Assembly (NCBI RefSeq): GCF_001021065.1
Contig: NZ_CP011546.1
Span: forward strand, 1,178,001-1,242,000
Source of the DNA: Corynebacterium uterequi
GTDB lineage: Bacteria > Actinomycetota > Actinomycetes > Mycobacteriales > Mycobacteriaceae
DNA: 64,000 bases
Direction: 5' to 3'
The notes beneath the pieces were generated by a model. That model was not told where the DNA came from and did not search any database. It saw only the letters and a program-made list of their open reading frames with translations. The position numbers were made by a program, and so were the translations under genes. Shown here in pieces: positions 18,922 to 28,511 of this stretch (its first letter is position 1; every line of letters begins with the position of its first letter).

Positions 18922-19312
18922 ATGCTCAGTTCAGTAGATCTGGACGATCCTTCCTCGGTAACTGCCTTACTGATGGAAAAGTGCCTGGATGTCAATAGAC
19001 GATGTGGAACTCGACTCACTCCGCAAGGTGCTGCCGAGAACTTTACCGGGCCCCATTGGTAAACCCCAACGGACTGGAATCTGCTGTATATTCGACACTC
19101 TTCCCTCCGTTCTCGGCGGCAGAGGATGAAAGGCTGCCCGTAGAGTTGGCCGCCGCGCTTTTCTACAAGATTTCCCGAGGCCATTTCTTCCTTGACGGTA
19201 ATAAGAGGACGGCGTGGTTGGTCTCTGTCTCATTTCTCCGCGAAAAGGAGTAAGGGTCGTTCCTCCGGCGGCTAAGGATGCCAAGGACCTGGTTGAGCGA
19301 GTAATTCGCGAT
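18922..19312 (+). pseudogene. doc: Fic/Doc toxin with two frameshifts (partner of Panacea)
   Basis: Reading across frames gives a Doc-type protein of about 130 residues: MLSSVDLDDPSSVTALL at the start, PLVNPNGLESAVYSTLF in the middle, the Fic motif HFFLDGNKRTA near 19185-19220, and KGVRVVPPAAKDAKDLVERV at the end. Doc enzymes phosphorylate or AMPylate targets such as EF-Tu. The frame changes by -1 at the GGGCCCC run (19048-19054), where the first frame soon ends at TAA. It changes by -1 again at the A run of GAAAAGG (19242-19248). Each break fits loss of one base from a homopolymer, so decay or sequencing error is possible. The catalytic histidine is kept. Confidence 0.82.
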
Positions 19313-19644
19313 CCCAGACGGCCTCACGGGCGAGTCCGGCATATCGACGTCGATGACCGCCGACGGCCTCATCGAGGACCGCGACACGCTGCGCGATACT
19401 CCCCCGGACATCCTGCTCACCAACTACAAGATGCTCGACCAGCTGCTGCTGCGCGATGAGGACGTCGCGCCGTGACGTTGTTGCTGCGTCGGCTGAGGTC
19501 GACGCTGCGCCGGTGGCGATCTCTGCCACCTTGGGCCCGGACGAGGACGGGGACCTGTTGCTGGACTTTACCCGGACCATCTTCGGCGAGCAGCTGGACG
19601 CCTCGGCCGTCGTCGGCGAATCTCTGCTCACGGTCGATCAGTGA
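19305..19644 (+). pseudogene. Remnant of a DEAD/DEAH-box helicase
   Basis: Two pieces in different frames. The first (19305-19475) reads TGESGISTSMTADGLIED followed by RDTPPDILLTNYKMLDQLLL, the segment before the DEAH box in large superfamily-2 helicases. The second (about 19456-19644) reads APVAISATLGPDEDGDLLLD and then RTIFGEQLDASAVVGES, the motif III (SAT) region. The DEAH box between them and everything after are gone, so an internal deletion has occurred. Helicases of this type often sit in anti-phage islands. Clearly non-functional. Confidence 0.7.
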
Positions 19645-19673
19645 CGAGAAACCATCGCCGTGCGCGACGGCGA

Positions 19674-19832
19674 CCCCTGCCGCTGTCCTTTACTACTCGC
19701 GGCCTGGGCGAGCCGGAGAAGCGCGACGCCTTGCAGCGCGAACGGGCCTTGCTCTACGTAGCGTCGTCGCGCGCCCGCGAATCCCTGGTAGTGACTTCCA
19801 GCCCGGAGTCCTCGGAGCTGTCGACGAGCTAG
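19674..19832 (+). pseudogene. C-terminal fragment of a UvrD/Rep-type helicase
   Basis: The frame ending at 19832 reads PLSFTTRGLGEPEK and then ALQRERALLYVASSRARESL, which is motif VI of UvrD-like superfamily-1 helicases (normally ERALLYVAxTRARxxL), followed by a short tail and a stop. Only about 50 codons remain. Together with the superfamily-2 helicase remnant just upstream, it suggests that a two-helicase cluster once stood here and was deleted internally. Confidence 0.65.
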
Positions 19833-19950
19833 CCGGCTAAAGGGGCTGGTCGGAAACCATAAGGTTGGACAAATTGGGAAGTGGAATAACTTATCAGGCG
19901 ATAGGGTAAGGGCTATCAATCCCCCGTTCGCCTCCATAGAGGAGACCACC

Positions 19951-20868
19951 ATGAAGAAGGTCCTGCGGAGCGCTGGTGTGCTCGCGGCGGCACTGATGCT
20001 GCTGCTCTCCGGCTGCTCCCCCGACGACTCCCCTCCGACCTCCCCCGACACGACCGCTGCACCCGGCGCCATCGGCGCCGTCGACCTGTCCAACCTCCAC
20101 CCCTTCGGCGTCCCCGTCGAAGCCCCGGGCGTGACGCTGACCGTGACGTCCGTTACCCGCAGCCCGGAGCTTCAGCTATGGGCGGACGGCGTTCGACGCG
20201 GCTCGGCACCGCATGAAACCACGACCGCACAAGACGGCGCGGAGTTCTTCTCCGTGACCACGACGGTGGAAAACACCGGCCCCGCCCCGATGGATCTCAG
20301 CTGCGGCTACGCCATCGACGCTGCTCTGTTCAACGACAAGGCCCAGCGCTACGCGCCGGTGGAGGACCTCTCCCGGCTCATCGACACCCCCGAGTGCAAC
20401 GCGGAGCTCAACCCGGGCATGTCCGCCACCATGACCTGGGCTTTTGAGATCCCCCGCGGGGTGACCATGCGTGCCTTCGGCTTCTTCCACCCGGAGCTGG
20501 CCTACGGCGACTACACTCTCGTGGACCTATCGAAAGCAAAAACCACCGCGACAACCACCGCGAAGGCGACGACAACCAAGACCCCGAAGACAGTCACGAA
20601 ACGCTCCACGACGGTGAAGACCACGGTGACCACCACCGAGTCGGTTCCGGGCGAGTACCACGACCCCGAGGACATCGCCGACGCGGAACCGACGGACGTC
20701 GAGGACCCCTGGGGCTCCCCCGACGGACCTTCCGACCCCATTTATCCCAATGGCGGGTCGGAGATCGTCTCTTGTGGTGATCCGGCGGTGGTGCCACCGG
20801 GCACCACCTTCTACGCTGACGGCACCGCGGGGTGGACGCAGTACTGCGCGGATCTGATGGGAGGCTAA
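19951..20868 (+). CDS. Secreted lipoprotein with Thr/Lys-rich linker
   Basis: 305 residues. The N-terminal signal peptide ends in the lipobox LLSGC (Cys22), so it is a cell-surface lipoprotein. A beta-rich domain (about residues 45-195, with paired Cys in DLSCGYAID and DTPECNAEL) resembles the DUF4352/telokin-like fold. A low-complexity linker of Thr, Lys and Ala follows (about 198-232), then an acidic and proline-rich stretch and a small C-terminal part with two more Cys. AGAGGAGA precedes the ATG. Function unknown; it lies at the edge of the accessory patch and converges on the ABC operon. Confidence 0.75.
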   Translation: MKKVLRSAGVLAAALMLLLSGCSPDDSPPTSPDTTAAPGAIGAVDLSNLHPFGVPVEAPGVTLTVTSVTRSPELQLWADGVRRGSAPHETTTAQDGAEFFSVTTTVENTGPAPMDLSCGYAIDAALFNDKAQRYAPVEDLSRLIDTPECNAELNPGMSATMTWAFEIPRGVTMRAFGFFHPELAYGDYTLVDLSKAKTTATTTAKATTTKTPKTVTKRSTTVKTTVTTTESVPGEYHDPEDIADAEPTDVEDPWGSPDGPSDPIYPNGGSEIVSCGDPAVVPPGTTFYADGTAGWTQYCADLMGG

Positions 20869-21647
20869 GCCAGCTCGACCCGGCAATACCGGTATGTGGC
20901 GGCACCCACCGCCACAATGATCATGCCCACGCTGCTAGCCACTGGCCACTGCCAAGTGATGTCGGTGACGCCTTGCGAAAAGCTGGTGATGACATAGGTT
21001 AGGCCCAGCGGCGAGGCATGACCTCGCTGGGTCCAGATCGCGGACACCAAAATCACGAGGTAGATGCTAAAACCGGCGGCCAATGGCGCACCGAGCCCCC
21101 GCAGCCCGGCCGAGGCCAGGAATTGGATCGCGTGAATCACCCCGATCTGCACCACCCACACCAGGCTCGCCAGGACGAAGGGGGCAAGCGGCGCCGATGG
21201 AAACACCACGACCGTGCCTACCCAGGCCACCATCGCGGCTCCGAGGGCTAACGCAAGCGCGAAAAACGCACTGGTCGCCGCGGAGCTGAGCAGGTAATGG
21301 CTGCGGCGTACGCTGCCGGGGAACATAAAGGGAATATCGCCGTGAGAACGAAGCGCGTGACAGCTAAAGGCGTTCGTGGCGATGAGCACCATGGTCAGCA
21401 CCTGAGTGAGGTTCTTCACCCAACTGGCGGCGGCCTGGCGCCACGACGGATCGGGCAGCGTGGATTCGACGAGCGCCTGGACTTCCGCCCCGCCGAGTGC
21501 GCTGATGATCTGCGGCGTGTACAGCGCCAATACCCCTGGAGTTCCGGCCAGGACGATGACCACCGCGACGATCGCCCACGTGCCGCCGGAGCGCAGCAAG
21601 CGAATGAGGTGATAACGCCAGATCAAAGCGAATGCCGATGTGGTCAT
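20865..21647 (-). CDS. ABC exporter permease of the PadR-linked operon
   Basis: 260-residue membrane protein with about six helices (starting near residue 24), ABC-2-like permease. It is the last gene of the operon 23828-20865 (PadR, DUF5808 protein, PLDc_N protein, ATPase, permease). It overlaps the ATPase gene by four bases (21644-21647) and its stop overlaps the convergent lipoprotein gene by four bases. Substrate unknown; cassettes of this type often respond to cell-envelope antibiotics. Confidence 0.8.
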   Translation of the reverse strand: MTTSAFALIWRYHLIRLLRSGGTWAIVAVVIVLAGTPGVLALYTPQIISALGGAEVQALVESTLPDPSWRQAAASWVKNLTQVLTMVLIATNAFSCHALRSHGDIPFMFPGSVRRSHYLLSSAATSAFFALALALGAAMVAWVGTVVVFPSAPLAPFVLASLVWVVQIGVIHAIQFLASAGLRGLGAPLAAGFSIYLVILVSAIWTQRGHASPLGLTYVITSFSQGVTDITWQWPVASSVGMIIVAVGAATYRYCRVELA

Positions 21648-22480
21648 GATTTGCCGCCTGCTGTAGTCGTCAGTTCGGTGAATACGGCGTCGAGGCCGCG
21701 CCGGGTCGCCGTGATGCTCGCTGTGGGGTCGAGTCCTCGAATCGCTTGGGCCGCGGCTTCGGCGACATCGGCGCGCACCTGCACGGTCAGTTCGGAGTGT
21801 GTGGCCTCGGCATCGTCGAGCACCTCCGCTAAAGGCCCTTGAGCCAGCAATTCGCCGCGATGGAGGATACCGACGTGGGTGGAGACGCGGGCGACGTCGG
21901 CGAGGATGTGGGAGGAAAACACCACCGTGACCCGGCCGTGAAGCTCGCGCAGCAGGGCGAGGACATCGGCCCGCCCCATAGGATCAAGCGCACTGGTGGG
22001 TTCGTCCATGAGCAACAACCTGGGGGCGGTGACCAGTGACGCGGCGATCCCGAGGCGTTGCTTCATGCCTCGGGAGAAGGAACCGACCCGCCCCGGTGCG
22101 CGGTCGAGGTTGACGAGCCGGAGCAGGTCACCGGCACGCTCGGCGGCGAGGTCCGGGACTACCCCACCGAGCCGAGCCAGGGTAATGAGTGCATCCTTGG
22201 CCTGAAGCCATGGGCTGATATCGGGCACGTCGGGCAGATAGGACACCCCGGGTATCGGCGCCGTGGGAAAGGCGCCCCGCGGCCAGCCGAGTACCGTAGC
22301 GCTGCCCCCGCTGGCGGCGGCCAGGCCGGTGAGGATGCGTAGCGTGGTGCTCTTCCCGGCGCCGTTGGCCCCGACGAATCCGTAACAGGATCCGACGGGA
22401 ACCTTAAGGTTTACGGCGCGTAGTACCTCCCGCGCCCCGTAGGTTTTGGACAGGTCTGTGGTAGCGATCGCCAGCTCCAT
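21644..22480 (-). CDS. ABC transporter ATP-binding protein of the PadR-linked operon
   Basis: 278-residue cytoplasmic ATPase. Walker A is GFVGANGAGKST (residues about 34-45), the signature SFSRGMKQRLGIA, and Walker B LLLMDEPTSALD, followed by the switch histidine (FSSHIL). The C-terminal 70 residues form a DrrA-like extension. It is paired with the permease at 20865-21647 by a four-base overlap, and its start is five bases from the stop of the upstream membrane protein gene. It should energise export of an unknown compound under PadR control. Confidence 0.88.
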   Translation of the reverse strand: MELAIATTDLSKTYGAREVLRAVNLKVPVGSCYGFVGANGAGKSTTLRILTGLAAASGGSATVLGWPRGAFPTAPIPGVSYLPDVPDISPWLQAKDALITLARLGGVVPDLAAERAGDLLRLVNLDRAPGRVGSFSRGMKQRLGIAASLVTAPRLLLMDEPTSALDPMGRADVLALLRELHGRVTVVFSSHILADVARVSTHVGILHRGELLAQGPLAEVLDDAEATHSELTVQVRADVAEAAAQAIRGLDPTASITATRRGLDAVFTELTTTAGGKS

Positions 22481-22485
22481 GACCG

Positions 22486-22809
22486 TTATCCCTGGTAAAG
22501 GTTGTCGACGGCGGCAGCGACGCCGCGGGACGTGTCCGCGCTGCGGGTTCGGCGTTCGTATTCCCGCTGTGCGTTTCGCTCCCGGCGCTCACGGTGTGCC
22601 ATGACGAGAAAGGCGACAGGCCCCACGAGCTGGCCGAAGACAATGGCGCACAACCAGATCGGCCGGCTCAGCCCCGCGATGACGGAGCGAGTATCCCGAA
22701 GCAGCACGATAAGCGCCCACACCATCGCCATCAGTTGGATGACGATGAGTACGCCAAGTCCCACCAACGCCGGCGTGGGCAGGCCAGCTAGCTCTTCGAC
22801 GGTGTTCAT
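22486..22809 (-). CDS. PLDc_N-domain small membrane protein
   Basis: 107 residues with two membrane helices (about 15-37 and 49-68). The second, PIWLCAIVFGQLVGPVAFLV, matches the PLDc_N pattern. The charged C-terminal 40 residues are rich in Arg and Glu and likely cytoplasmic. It lies between the DUF5808 protein and the ABC ATPase in a tightly packed operon (3- and 5-base gaps). It is probably an accessory subunit or sensor for the exporter; no function is known. Confidence 0.75.
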   Translation of the reverse strand: MNTVEELAGLPTPALVGLGVLIVIQLMAMVWALIVLLRDTRSVIAGLSRPIWLCAIVFGQLVGPVAFLVMAHRERRERNAQREYERRTRSADTSRGVAAAVDNLYQG

Positions 22810-22812
22810 GGG

Positions 22813-23502
22813 TTACTCCTTCGGATTGTTCAGGGCGGATTCGAGGCCGGACAGTGCCGTCTTGATGCAGGCCAGGTGTGTCGCGGCAGTGACCATTGGC
22901 CACAGCACGACGGCTCCGGCCACCCACGGTTGGCGGATTTCGGGCTTTTCGGCGGCGCGGTGCATGGCGGTCAGCCAGGCCAGGGCCATCGCCTCCACTC
23001 CGAGGAGATCCGCCTGGTTGGCCAGGTGGGTGGCGATTGCGGACTCAGGTTCGTCGCGCTCAAGGACTCGCGGGACGACGGCGACCATCGCCGCGAGCAG
23101 CACCGGCGGCAGGGCTCCGCGCCGCCCAGTAGTGAAGCCTTGAGCCACCCCGGATAGTGACCAGCGCACGGGTACCTGCTCTTTGGCGCTGAGACGAAGC
23201 GCACTGGCCGCCACCAACGCGCTGGCGACGACGCTGGCAGTATCCACTCCTCGGGTCAACCACGCCGGAACATGGGCGGCGAGATCCGGTAGTGAGTCAT
23301 CTTCCCGGATGAGGCCGAGCTTCACTGCGACGGCGGCGATGTTGATGTCCCACCCTAACCCGTATTTTCGGGGTACAAGCCAGCGTGGATTTTCGGGTTC
23401 GAAGCCGTCGAGGGCGGCGTCGGTACGCCCTAGCCACATCCCGGAAACAGGTATGCCGACCGCGCGCCACTGCCCGTCGTCGTCCTTGCCCCACCACTTC
23501 AT
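22813..23502 (-). CDS. DUF5808-containing membrane protein
   Basis: 229 residues from the ATG at 23502, which overlaps the padR stop by four bases (ATGA); the longer open frame upstream is inside padR and is rejected. The segment WLVPRKYGLGWDINIAA near residues 43-59 resembles the DUF5808 motif (VPKRxGxGWTxN). The rest is moderately hydrophobic, with three or four possible membrane helices. DUF5808 proteins commonly sit next to PadR or GntR regulators and ABC exporters. Role unknown; a membrane sensor for the regulator is plausible. Confidence 0.7.
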   Translation of the reverse strand: MKWWGKDDDGQWRAVGIPVSGMWLGRTDAALDGFEPENPRWLVPRKYGLGWDINIAAVAVKLGLIREDDSLPDLAAHVPAWLTRGVDTASVVASALVAASALRLSAKEQVPVRWSLSGVAQGFTTGRRGALPPVLLAAMVAVVPRVLERDEPESAIATHLANQADLLGVEAMALAWLTAMHRAAEKPEIRQPWVAGAVVLWPMVTAATHLACIKTALSGLESALNNPKE

Positions 23503-23828
23503 CGTTCTTGGTCCTTTCTTGTTGATTTCTCCACCGCTGAGTTGAGCACTGCCCACTCGGCCTTTAAGTCCTGTAGGCGGTTCCGGCCTTTGGCTGCGAG
23601 TTCGTAGATTTTCCGCGGCGGCCCCACGGGAGATTCCTGCCAGGATGTGGCGACCAGGCCCGTCTTGCGAAGCCGCGCCAGCAGCGGGTACAGGGTCCCC
23701 GAGGACACCTCCAGCCCCACTTCGTTGCGGAAGCGCTCCACGAGCTGCCCGCCGTAGGAGGGCTCGACTGCCAAAAGTCCGAGAGTGATGAGCTCGACGG
23801 CTCCCTTTCTCAGTTGCGACTCCGCCAT
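23499..23828 (-). CDS. PadR-family transcriptional regulator
   Basis: 109 residues, the small (subfamily 2) PadR type: winged helix at about residues 10-85 (ELITLGLLAVEPSYGGQLVE, then SSGTLYPLLARLRKTGLV and the wing GPPRKIYEL) plus a C-terminal dimer helix. It is the first gene of the five-gene ABC operon. GGAGGATGG precedes the ATG. Small PadR proteins bind the exported drug or lipid directly and release their own promoter, so self-regulation of this operon is likely. A symmetric operator candidate lies at 23849-23871. Confidence 0.88.
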   Translation of the reverse strand: MAESQLRKGAVELITLGLLAVEPSYGGQLVERFRNEVGLEVSSGTLYPLLARLRKTGLVATSWQESPVGPPRKIYELAAKGRNRLQDLKAEWAVLNSAVEKSTRKDQER

Positions 23829-23848
23829 CCATCCTCCTTAGTTAACCA

Positions 23849-23871
23849 GGTACCTTGTAAAACATACTACC
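23849..23871. promoter_or_regulatory. Candidate PadR operator
   Basis: 23-base imperfect dyad with the pattern GGTA-N3-TGT-N3-ACA-N3-TACC upstream of padR. Minus-strand -10-like hexamers (TAGTAT, TATGTT) lie within it. TGT/ACA half-sites around an AT-rich centre are typical of PadR operators. Binding is inferred. Confidence 0.45.
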
Positions 23872-23928
23872 GGACACGGCGGAGCTCCGCCAGCCCTAAA
23901 GCTTTATCTATCCCGGTAGCCGCTGGCC

Positions 23929-25557
23929 TTAAGCCAGCTCGACGATCTCCATGTACTCGTCACTCCACAGGTCTTCATCACCCTCCGGCATGATGATGAC
24001 CCGCTCGGGCTCCAGGGCACGAACCGCACCCGGGTCGTGGGTGACGAGCACCACCGCGCCGGTGTAGGTCTTCAGCGCGTCGAGCACCTGCTCACGGGAG
24101 ATAGGGTCGAGGTTGTTCGTCGGCTCGTCGAGCAGCAGCACATTCGCCCGGGAGCTCACCAAGGTAGCCAACGCCAGTCGGGTTTTCTCACCACCGGACA
24201 GCGTGCCAGCGCGCTGTTCCAGCTTGTCGCCAGAGAACATGAAGGCACCCAGCAAGGAGCGCAGGTTCTGCTCGTCGGCGTCGGGGCAGGCCGCGATGGT
24301 GTTCTCCCATACGCTGGCCGCGCCATCGATGGTGTCATGCTCCTGAGCGAAATAGCCGATCTTCAGCCCATGCCCGCTGACGATGCCGCCCTCTCCGTCG
24401 GTGCGCTCCACGCCGGCCAGAAGTTTGAGCAGCGTGGTTTTGCCGGCGCCGTTGTAACCCAGCACCACCACGCGCGAACCCTTATCGATGGCCAGGTCCA
24501 CACCAGCAAACACCTCCAGCGAGCCGTACATCTTGGTCAGACCCTTGGCGTACATGGGGGTCTTGCCGCACGGCGCCGGCTCGGGGAAGGAGATGTGGGC
24601 CACCTTATCGGCCACGCGGACCTCGTCAAGGGAGTTCATCATGCGCTCCGCGCGGGCGAGCATCTGCTTAGCTGCGGCCGCCTTGGTGGCCTTCGCCCCC
24701 AGCTTGGCGGCCTGCTTCTGCAACGCCGACGCCTTCTTCTCGGCGTTGGCGCGCTCCCGGCGACGCCGCGCCTCGTCGAGCGCCCGAGCGTCTTTGTACT
24801 TGGCGAAGCCCATGTTGTACACGTCGGCCTCGGCGCGCACCGCGTCGAGGAACCACACCTTGTTGCACACGGCGTCCAACAGGTCCACGTCGTGGGAGAT
24901 CATGATGAGCCCGCCGTCGTGCTTGGACAGGAAGCTGCGCAACCACGTCACGGAGTCAGCGTCCAAGTGGTTGGTGGGCTCGTCGAGCAGCAGCGTGGTC
25001 TGCGACTTTCCCGAACCGTTCGTGGCAGCGAAGAGGATCTGCGCGAGCTCAACACGCCGGCGCTGACCGCCCGACAGCGTCTTCAGCTGCTGGTCGAGCA
25101 CCCGCGGCGGCAACCCCAGGTTGTCACAGATTTGGGCCAACTCAGCGTCGGCCTCGTAGCCGCCGAGCGCGTAGTAACGCTCCTCCATGCGGGAGTACTT
25201 CTCAATAGCTCTGTCGCGCTTAGCGCCCTCGCTGGCCGCCATGATCTGCTGCTGCTTGAGCATGGACCGCTTCAGCTCGTCCAGGCCCCGGGCAGAAAGG
25301 ACCCGCTCGCGGGCGGTGATCTCGATGTTGCCCTCACGGGAATCCTGCGGCAGGTAGCCGATGTCGCCGCTACGCGTCACCGTCCCGCCGTAGGGTTCGG
25401 TCTCGCCGGCGAGGATACGCATCGTCGTGGTCTTGCCGGCACCGTTACGGCCCACCAGCCCGATTCGGTCGCCGGGCTGGACGCGCAGGTGTGCGCCCGG
25501 CGCCTCCAAGAGGGTGCGGGCGCCAACACGGACTTCGAGGTCGTTGGTGACAATCAC
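23929..25557 (-). CDS. ABC-F family ATPase
   Basis: 542-residue soluble protein with two ABC domains and no membrane part, as in ABC-F translation factors. First domain: Walker A GLVGRNGAGKTT, signature LSGGQRRRVELA, Walker B LLLDEPTNHLD. Second: VLGYNGAGKTTLL, LSGGEKTRLALA, LLLDEPTNNLD. The basic linker between them (about residues 235-300) is rich in Lys, Ala and Arg. The GTG at 25557 (reading MIVTNDLEVRVGARTLL) matches the N-terminus I recall for corynebacterial homologues, so the longer frame is rejected. It may act at the ribosome; resistance activity is unknown. It ends the suf side of the gene cluster. Confidence 0.88.
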   Translation of the reverse strand: MIVTNDLEVRVGARTLLEAPGAHLRVQPGDRIGLVGRNGAGKTTTMRILAGETEPYGGTVTRSGDIGYLPQDSREGNIEITARERVLSARGLDELKRSMLKQQQIMAASEGAKRDRAIEKYSRMEERYYALGGYEADAELAQICDNLGLPPRVLDQQLKTLSGGQRRRVELAQILFAATNGSGKSQTTLLLDEPTNHLDADSVTWLRSFLSKHDGGLIMISHDVDLLDAVCNKVWFLDAVRAEADVYNMGFAKYKDARALDEARRRRERANAEKKASALQKQAAKLGAKATKAAAAKQMLARAERMMNSLDEVRVADKVAHISFPEPAPCGKTPMYAKGLTKMYGSLEVFAGVDLAIDKGSRVVVLGYNGAGKTTLLKLLAGVERTDGEGGIVSGHGLKIGYFAQEHDTIDGAASVWENTIAACPDADEQNLRSLLGAFMFSGDKLEQRAGTLSGGEKTRLALATLVSSRANVLLLDEPTNNLDPISREQVLDALKTYTGAVVLVTHDPGAVRALEPERVIIMPEGDEDLWSDEYMEIVELA

Positions 25558-25592
25558 TCTCGTGGAGTCTAGCCGGAAAGGCCGAAAAAGGC

Positions 25593-26006
25593 CTAGACGG
25601 AGAAGCCGAGGGCGCGCAGCTGCTCGCGGCCGTCCTCGGTGATGAGGTGCGGGCCCCACGGCGGCATCCACACCCAGTTGACCACGAGGTTATCCGCGCT
25701 GGTGTTACCCACGACGGCCGTGAGCGCCTGGTCCTCGATGACGTCGGTGAGCGGGCAGGCCGGGGACGTCAGCGTCATATTCACCACGACGGTGCTGCGT
25801 CCCGATTCCTCGGTCTCCACCCAGATGTCGTACACCAGGCCCAGGTCCACCACGTTGATCCCCAGCTCGGGGTCGATGACGTCGTGCAGGTACTCCTCGG
25901 CCTCGGCGGCGAGCTTGAGCTGCTCCTCGTTCTGCTCCGGGCGGGCCGTGACAGCGTCGAACGGCGCCGGCTCGTCGGCCTGCGGCGGCTGATTCGGCTC
26001 AGTCAT
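25593..26006 (-). CDS. sufT: SufT, MIP18/DUF59 Fe-S maturation factor
   Basis: 137 residues: a disordered Pro/Glu-rich head of about 35 residues and a DUF59 (MIP18) domain with DPELGINVVDLGLVYDIWV and the conserved cysteine in SPACPLTDVIE. SufT helps deliver Fe-S clusters to target proteins. Last gene of the suf operon; its ATG directly abuts the sufU stop. The order sufR-B-D-C-S-U-T is complete here. Confidence 0.93.
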   Translation of the reverse strand: MTEPNQPPQADEPAPFDAVTARPEQNEEQLKLAAEAEEYLHDVIDPELGINVVDLGLVYDIWVETEESGRSTVVVNMTLTSPACPLTDVIEDQALTAVVGNTSADNLVVNWVWMPPWGPHLITEDGREQLRALGFSV

Positions 26007-26462
26007 CTATTTGGTCTCCTTATCTTCTAAGGCTTCGGCGGTGGCGGCCTGGTAGGCCTTCCACCCCAGCAGCGCGCACTTGACGCGGGCCGGGAACTTC
26101 GACACCCCGGCGAAGGCGACGCCATCGCCGATGAGCTCGGCGTCGCCCTCCTCGGTGCCGCGGGAGGTAATCATCTTCTCGAACTCGGCGAGCTTGCCCA
26201 TCGCCTCCGGGATACCTAGGCCGATGATCTCGTCGGTCATCACCGACGTCGACGCCTGGGAGATGGAGCATCCTTGCGCATCGTAGGAGATGTCTTCGAT
26301 GCGCTCGCCGTCGTCGGACAGGCGCACCCGCAGGGTCAGTTCGTCCCCGCAGGACGGGTTGACGTGGTGCACCTCGGCGTCGAAGGGTTCGCGCAACCCG
26401 GCGTGCTTCGGGTTTTTGTAGTGATCCAGGATGACCTCCTGGTACATGGCCTCCATGCTCAT
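26007..26462 (-). CDS. sufU: SufU sulfur-transfer protein
   Basis: 151 residues, SufU-type (IscU-like fold, zinc-binding). Cys38 and Asp40 (NPSCGDE), Cys65 (AQGCSIS) and Cys129 (VKCALLGW) are the zinc and sulfur-acceptor ligands. The insertion typical of SufU over IscU is present (about residues 85-125). It receives persulfide sulfur from SufS and passes it to SufBCD. Its start abuts the sufS stop and its stop abuts the sufT start, implying coupled translation. Confidence 0.95.
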   Translation of the reverse strand: MSMEAMYQEVILDHYKNPKHAGLREPFDAEVHHVNPSCGDELTLRVRLSDDGERIEDISYDAQGCSISQASTSVMTDEIIGLGIPEAMGKLAEFEKMITSRGTEEGDAELIGDGVAFAGVSKFPARVKCALLGWKAYQAATAEALEDKETK

Positions 26463-28486
<2,024 letters not shown>

Positions 28487-28511
28487 GGTGTGTAAAACGC
28501 TTTCTGCAGGC

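Noticed and set aside
19048..19054. Programmed -1 ribosomal frameshift in the doc gene
   Set aside because: The codons at GGGCCCC and GAAAAGG do not form an X-XXY-YYZ slippery heptamer in the reading frame, and two independent shifts would be needed.
16144..19832. Insertion sequence or transposase in the accessory patch
   Set aside because: No DDE or recombinase motif, no terminal inverted repeats and no target duplication could be found by eye.
24037..25572. 511-codon plus-strand frame opposite the ABC-F gene
   Set aside because: Shadow of the ABC-F gene; no recognisable domain.
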